Shown piece by piece: positions 14,576 through 17,967 of a stretch of 17,967 nucleotides of DNA. The DNA lies in contig JAFWRL010000274.1 of assembly GCA_017520105.1 (NCBI GenBank), positions 1 through 17,967 of the forward strand, written 5' to 3'. This DNA comes from Fibrobacter sp. (lineage in GTDB: Bacteria > Fibrobacterota > Fibrobacteria > Fibrobacterales > Fibrobacteraceae). The notes beneath the pieces were generated by a model. It ran no database searches. It saw only the letters and a list, made by a program, of their open reading frames with translations, and had not been told where the DNA came from. The position numbers and the translations under genes were made by a program. Positions within the stretch are counted from its first letter, which is position 1, and the number at the start of each line of letters is the position of its first letter.

Positions 14576-16258
14576 ATGTTTAAACGAACTTTATCTATGC
14601 TGATGGGGATAGCGGCCGTTGCGATGGCGGCAAACCCGCTCACTACAAAATTCTACTCTGCCGATGCCGCGGCGCTCGTGCACAACGATAGCCTGTTCAT
14701 TTTTGCGGGCCACGACGAGCAGGGCGCTCAGGGGAACAACAACAAGTTCTTCTTGATGAACGACTGGCACGTGCTGGTGACCGACGACATGGAAAACTAC
14801 CATGACTACGGTGCGGTGCTTTCGTGGCGGACCTTCAAGTGGGCGAGCGGCAATGCCTTCGCGGGCCATTGCGAATACCGTAATGGCAAGTTCTACTGGT
14901 ACGTGGCGGTGCATCATGCGACCATCAAACAAGACGAAGGCTTTGCGATTGGTGTCGCGGTGGCCGATCACCCCTCGGGCCCGTGGAAAGATGCTATTGG
15001 CAAGGCGCTCGTGACCGACAACACCACGAACGATGTCGCGCTGAATATCGACCCCGCAATTTTCTACGACGGGAACGATATCTGGATGTATTGGGGTTCG
15101 TGGAATGCGGGCCGTCGCGTGAAGCTCAAGGAAAACATGATTGAGCTCGCGAGTACGCCCGAGGACATCAAGATAAGGGACTTTTTCGAAGCTCCCTGGA
15201 TGCACAAATACCGCGGCAACTACTACTTCAGTTACGCCTCGGGCTACCCTTCTACGACAAACTATTCTATGGCCACGAGCCTGAATGGCCCGTGGACGCA
15301 GAAGGGCGTGCTGAACGACAAGCTCGACAACTCCGAGACGAACCACCAGGCGATTTTCAAGTATCTCGGGCACTGGTATTTTATGTATCACGGCGCAAAC
15401 GCTCCGGGCGGCTGGACCTACCGCCGTTCCGTGAATATCGACTACCTGTACTATGACGAAAATGCGAATATCCAAAAAATCAAGCGCACCGCTACGGGTG
15501 TAGACAAGGTGAATAACGCTCTCGTGGAAAACGGCACGTACCGCCTGACTGTTTCGCACAGCGCCTTGTCGCTGGTCGAAGAAAACGGAATCGTGGTGCA
15601 GCGTCCCGAAAGCGAAAAGGATGCAAACCAGTTCTGGACCGTGGAACGCAGCGCGAAAAATGCCCGCCATTACACGCTCAAGAATTACGGTACCGGCCGC
15701 TACTATTGCCCGCCCAAGACGCTGCTCGATACCGTCAAGACGTCGGCGACTGCCTGCGATATCCGCATCGAGAATGCCTCTGCCGCGAAGGGCTACTACC
15801 TGTATGGCGATTACGACAGCGACTTTGTGGGCGACGTGCTGAATGTCTCGAAGGACGCGGGCATGCCCGTGATTACCTGGGTGCGTACCGGCGCCGACAA
15901 CCAGAAGGTGAAACTCGCGAAGGCGACCCCGCCGGCTGTTGAACCGGAATCGTCTTCTAGCGTCAAGGAGTCTTCTAGCTCCGTTGTTGCCGAAAATTCT
16001 TCTAGCGAGGCTGTATCGAGCAGTTCCGCAGAAATTACGTCGTTAGTTGCAGTTCCCCAAAAATTCGGTGCGCGGGTTGTCGGCGTTTCTCGCGCAGATG
16101 GGTTGCGGTTCTCGCAGGCTGCGGATTACGCCCTGATGAACCTGCACGGTATGGTAGTTGCCCGCGGGCACGCTGCGCAAGTTGCCGTGAAGAATCTTGC
16201 CCCCGGCGCATACGTGGTAAGGCTCGGCGGCCGCATCCAGAAAATCGAGCTGAGGTAA
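14576..16258 (+). CDS. Secreted GH43-family glycosidase with ricin-type lectin-like domain
   Basis: The 560-residue enzyme has a signal peptide (about 1-19, ending MAA) and a GH43-like propeller (about 22-308). Likely catalytic residues are Asp30 in YSADAA, Asp159 in NIDPAIFYDG and Glu205 in FFEAPWMHKY. WGSWNAGRRVKL and MYHGANAPGGW fit exo-acting arabinofuranosidase, xylosidase or galactosidase branches; I cannot choose between them. A region at about 314-448 (QFWTVE, KNYGTGRYYC) resembles a ricin B/CBM13-type trefoil. A serine-rich linker (about 459-486) and a C-terminal sorting-like domain (about 498-560) end the protein. ATG 14576 is preferred over TTG 14570 because AAGGGA (14561-14566) is 9 nt upstream of the ATG but too close to the TTG. 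It is second in the operon after the arabinanase-like GH43. Confidence 0.85.
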   Translation: MFKRTLSMLMGIAAVAMAANPLTTKFYSADAAALVHNDSLFIFAGHDEQGAQGNNNKFFLMNDWHVLVTDDMENYHDYGAVLSWRTFKWASGNAFAGHCEYRNGKFYWYVAVHHATIKQDEGFAIGVAVADHPSGPWKDAIGKALVTDNTTNDVALNIDPAIFYDGNDIWMYWGSWNAGRRVKLKENMIELASTPEDIKIRDFFEAPWMHKYRGNYYFSYASGYPSTTNYSMATSLNGPWTQKGVLNDKLDNSETNHQAIFKYLGHWYFMYHGANAPGGWTYRRSVNIDYLYYDENANIQKIKRTATGVDKVNNALVENGTYRLTVSHSALSLVEENGIVVQRPESEKDANQFWTVERSAKNARHYTLKNYGTGRYYCPPKTLLDTVKTSATACDIRIENASAAKGYYLYGDYDSDFVGDVLNVSKDAGMPVITWVRTGADNQKVKLAKATPPAVEPESSSSVKESSSSVVAENSSSEAVSSSSAEITSLVAVPQKFGARVVGVSRADGLRFSQAADYALMNLHGMVVARGHAAQVAVKNLAPGAYVVRLGGRIQKIELR

Positions 16259-16261
16259 AGC

Positions 16262-16348
16262 GTGTTCGACCGTGAAAATTTCGCCATCGTCAAGCAGATT
16301 GCGGTGCTCAGCCTGCTCGCTACCGTACTAGGGCTTGTTTACGGGTAA
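16262..16348 (+). CDS. Possible 28-residue membrane peptide downstream of GH43
   Basis: A GTG start at 16262 opens 28 codons with a charged head (MFDRENFAIVKQ) and a hydrophobic tail (IAVLSLLATVLGLVYG) long enough for one membrane span. A GAGG ribosome site (16252-16255) overlaps the GH43 stop with 6-nt spacing. The ORF is in the same frame as the GH43 gene, separated only by TAA and one codon, so read-through would add this segment to the enzyme. I do not recognise it. It may be a real small protein, a read-through tail, or a gene remnant. Confidence 0.35.
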   Translation: MFDRENFAIVKQIAVLSLLATVLGLVYG

Positions 16349-16420
16349 GAAAATTCTTGTTTCGTGCTAAACATCCCCATTTTTCGCCCAAAATCGCCAA
16401 TTTTAAAATTTTTTAAAAAA

Positions 16421-16441
16421 CATAGTACGCTTTGTAGTAAA
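16421..16441 (+). promoter_or_regulatory. Degenerate tandem TRTAGTACA pair, distal, upstream of GH53
   Basis: CATAGTACG (16421-16429) and TGTAGTAAA (16433-16441) keep the 12-bp spacing but each departs from consensus. It lies 43 bp upstream of the proximal pair, about four helical turns when measured start to start, so both pairs may face the same side of the DNA. Confidence 0.45.
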
Positions 16442-16463
16442 AAGAGTTATATTTGTAGAAAAA

Positions 16464-16484
16464 TGTAGTACAATTTATAGTACA
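16464..16484 (+). promoter_or_regulatory. Proximal tandem TRTAGTACA pair upstream of GH53
   Basis: TGTAGTACA (16464-16472) and TATAGTACA (16476-16484) are 12 bp apart, ending 59 nt before the GH53 ATG. A partial TGTAGAAAA lies just upstream at 16454-16462. This is the best match in the window, together with the site at 2560-2580. Confidence 0.6.
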
Positions 16485-16543
16485 ACAAAATTTGAAAAAG
16501 GCGTAAACAAAATAGCGATAAACTAAAATCAAAGGAGTGACGG

Positions 16544-17967
16544 ATGTTTGGATTGGGAAAAATCATCAGGAAAACGGCGCTGGTCTTGGGTGTCGTGGCG
16601 GTTGCGGCGCTTGCGCGCCCGTATATCGTGGGTGTCGATGTCTCGTGGGTGCTCGAAGACGAGTCCTTGGGGGCGAAATACTACGATAACGGCAAGCAGC
16701 AGGACCTCTTTGATATCCTGCAGAATCATGGAATCAACTTTATCCGCGTGCGCACCTTCGTGAATTCGTGCATCGGCTACGCGAAGAACAGCTACTCCGG
16801 CGCGAATTCCAACGTGTGCTGGTGCGACCTGGAGCATACCATCGCGCTTGCGAAGCGCATCAAGGCGCACAACATGGGGTTCTTCCTGGATTTCCACATG
16901 AGCGACACGTGGGCATCCATCGGCCACCAGGATGTTCCGGCCTCTTGGGCGGGCAAAAGCAATGCCGAGATGGGCAAGCTCGCCTATAACCACGTGAAGA
17001 CGACCATGGATGCGCTCATGAAGGCGGGGCTGCGCCCCGACATGGTGCAGGTGGGCAACGAAATCAACTCGAAGGTGGCGGGCGTTTCGCTGAGCAAGAC
17101 GGCGGACTTCGCGAATATCATCAATTCGGGTGTGCGTGCGGTGCGCGAGACGGATCCTTCTATCAAGATTGTGATGCAGCATGGCCAGCCGCGCCCCGAG
17201 AAGGGCTTCGCGGATTGGTACAGCAAGATTCACGGGAATATCGACTACGATGCCATTTGCGGTTCTACCTACGGCACCACGAACAACGGGCAGGATTGGC
17301 GCGATATGTTCGGGCTCGTGGTCAAGAACAAGAAGGCGGTGCTGAGCTGCGAATATACGGGCGAACGCACGGCCCTCGTGAACTCGGTGTTCTATGAATT
17401 TGGCGACCTGGGCTGGGGAACCTTCGTGTGGGAGCCGACCCGCTACAGCAACAAACCGATGTTTGATCGCGATGGCCAGAAATACACGGCGAATGCGCGC
17501 CTTAGGGAACTGCGCAATATCGCAAAAAAATATAACGCGACGCTCCCGGACTGGGTGCAGAACGGCAAGGCCGTAAAGAAGTACAACGTGAAGACGACGG
17601 TCGCTTACGGCGGCTCGATTGCGCAGAGCATCGAGGGTAGTGAAATTGCCGAAGGGAGCAAGGTGACCTTTACGGCCGTTCCGCAGGAGGGCTGGGAATT
17701 CGTGGCGTGGACCGGCGACAATACGGGTAACGGCAAGGAATACACGGTGGCAAGTCTCGGCAAGGATGTGAACCTGGGCGCGACCTTCAAGTTCGTGGGC
17801 AAGGATTCGCTCAAGTACGAGGCGGAAAACGGCGTGTTCAACAAGACGGTTCTCGAGTCGACGCACGAGGGCTTTTCGGGCAAGGGCTACGCGAATCTCG
17901 ACAACGAGGTGGGTTCCTCGGTGACACTTTCCGTGGTTACTGCAAGCGAGGGCGATAAGGACGTGAA
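16544..17967 (+). CDS. Secreted GH53 endo-beta-1,4-galactanase, cut by window end
   Basis: The frame is open from ATG 16544 to the window edge (474 codons seen, no stop). It should hydrolyse beta-1,4-galactan side chains of RG-I. A signal peptide (about 1-25, ending ALA) precedes the TIM barrel (about 27-335). Motifs are GVDVSWVLEDE, FIRVRTFV, GFFLDFHMSDTWA, acid/base Glu173 in VQVGNEIN, nucleophile Glu270 in SCEYTGE, and WGTFVWEPTR. An InlB-like repeat (about 347-418, GWEFVAWTGDN) and the start of a CBM35-like module (from about 421; KYEAENGVF, HEGFSGKGYANLDNE) follow. AAAGGAG (16531-16537) is the ribosome site. The leader carries two TRTAGTACA pairs. A serine linker and sorting domain beyond the edge are expected from its neighbours but not seen. 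Confidence 0.93.
   Translation, partial: MFGLGKIIRKTALVLGVVAVAALARPYIVGVDVSWVLEDESLGAKYYDNGKQQDLFDILQNHGINFIRVRTFVNSCIGYAKNSYSGANSNVCWCDLEHTIALAKRIKAHNMGFFLDFHMSDTWASIGHQDVPASWAGKSNAEMGKLAYNHVKTTMDALMKAGLRPDMVQVGNEINSKVAGVSLSKTADFANIINSGVRAVRETDPSIKIVMQHGQPRPEKGFADWYSKIHGNIDYDAICGSTYGTTNNGQDWRDMFGLVVKNKKAVLSCEYTGERTALVNSVFYEFGDLGWGTFVWEPTRYSNKPMFDRDGQKYTANARLRELRNIAKKYNATLPDWVQNGKAVKKYNVKTTVAYGGSIAQSIEGSEIAEGSKVTFTAVPQEGWEFVAWTGDNTGNGKEYTVASLGKDVNLGATFKFVGKDSLKYEAENGVFNKTVLESTHEGFSGKGYANLDNEVGSSVTLSVVTASEGDKDV

Noticed and set aside
16529..17866. Minus-strand ORF of 445 codons opposite GH53
   Set aside because: The plus strand carries clear GH53 catalytic motifs from 16544 to the window edge. 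The minus frame has no motifs.
1..17967. CRISPR arrays, tRNA and rRNA genes
   Set aside because: No regularly spaced long repeats, cloverleaf or rRNA-like sequence was seen. The serine-codon tracts are protein linkers, not DNA repeats of interest.

Overview
The window looks like a piece of a Fibrobacter chromosome (F. succinogenes or a close relative). Three signs support this: poly-serine linkers (SSSS) inside secreted enzymes, C-terminal domains of about 70 residues resembling type IX/Por sorting domains, and a regulator of the TIGR02147 family, which was first defined in F. succinogenes. Coding regions are mostly GC-rich, with AT-rich promoters. This assignment is inference; no rRNA or marker gene is present.

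Layout. Bases 1-850 hold a near-perfect palindrome, a strong terminator and a decayed IS200/IS605-type element whose tnpA is broken by a frameshift and stop codons. Bases 876-8982 (minus strand) hold four secreted pectin enzymes. In order of transcription they are a PL11 rhamnogalacturonan lyase (8982-6385), two SGNH/CE12-type rhamnogalacturonan acetylesterases in tandem (6287-4518 and 4508-2622), and a third CE12-type acetylesterase with its own promoter (2528-876). Bases 9282-12294 (plus strand) hold a TIGR02147/DUF4423 DNA-binding protein followed by a large lipoprotein with a LamG-like C-terminus, ending in a clear terminator. Bases 12443-16348 hold a GH43 endo-arabinanase-like enzyme, a second GH43 with a possible ricin-type lectin domain, and a tiny membrane-peptide ORF in frame after the second GH43 stop. 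Base 16544 to the window end is the start of a GH53 endo-beta-1,4-galactanase that runs off the edge.

Together the enzymes cover rhamnogalacturonan I (RG-I): the acetylesterases deacetylate the backbone, PL11 cuts it, GH43 and GH53 remove the arabinan and galactan side chains, and CBM35-like modules on several enzymes probably hold them at cut sites. No transporter or intracellular enzyme for using the products is seen. This fits the known Fibrobacter habit of stripping matrix polysaccharide to reach cellulose.

The most notable new signal is a tandem 9-base element, consensus TRTAGTACA, in pairs spaced 12 bp start to start. It lies upstream of the third CE12 gene, the GH43 operon and GH53 (two pairs), and in the PL11/regulator divergent region. 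The embedded TIGR02147 regulator is the obvious candidate to bind it. The regulator-lipoprotein block also shows an abrupt shift to AT-rich codon use inside the regulator gene (near 9720), suggesting a mosaic or imported sensor module.
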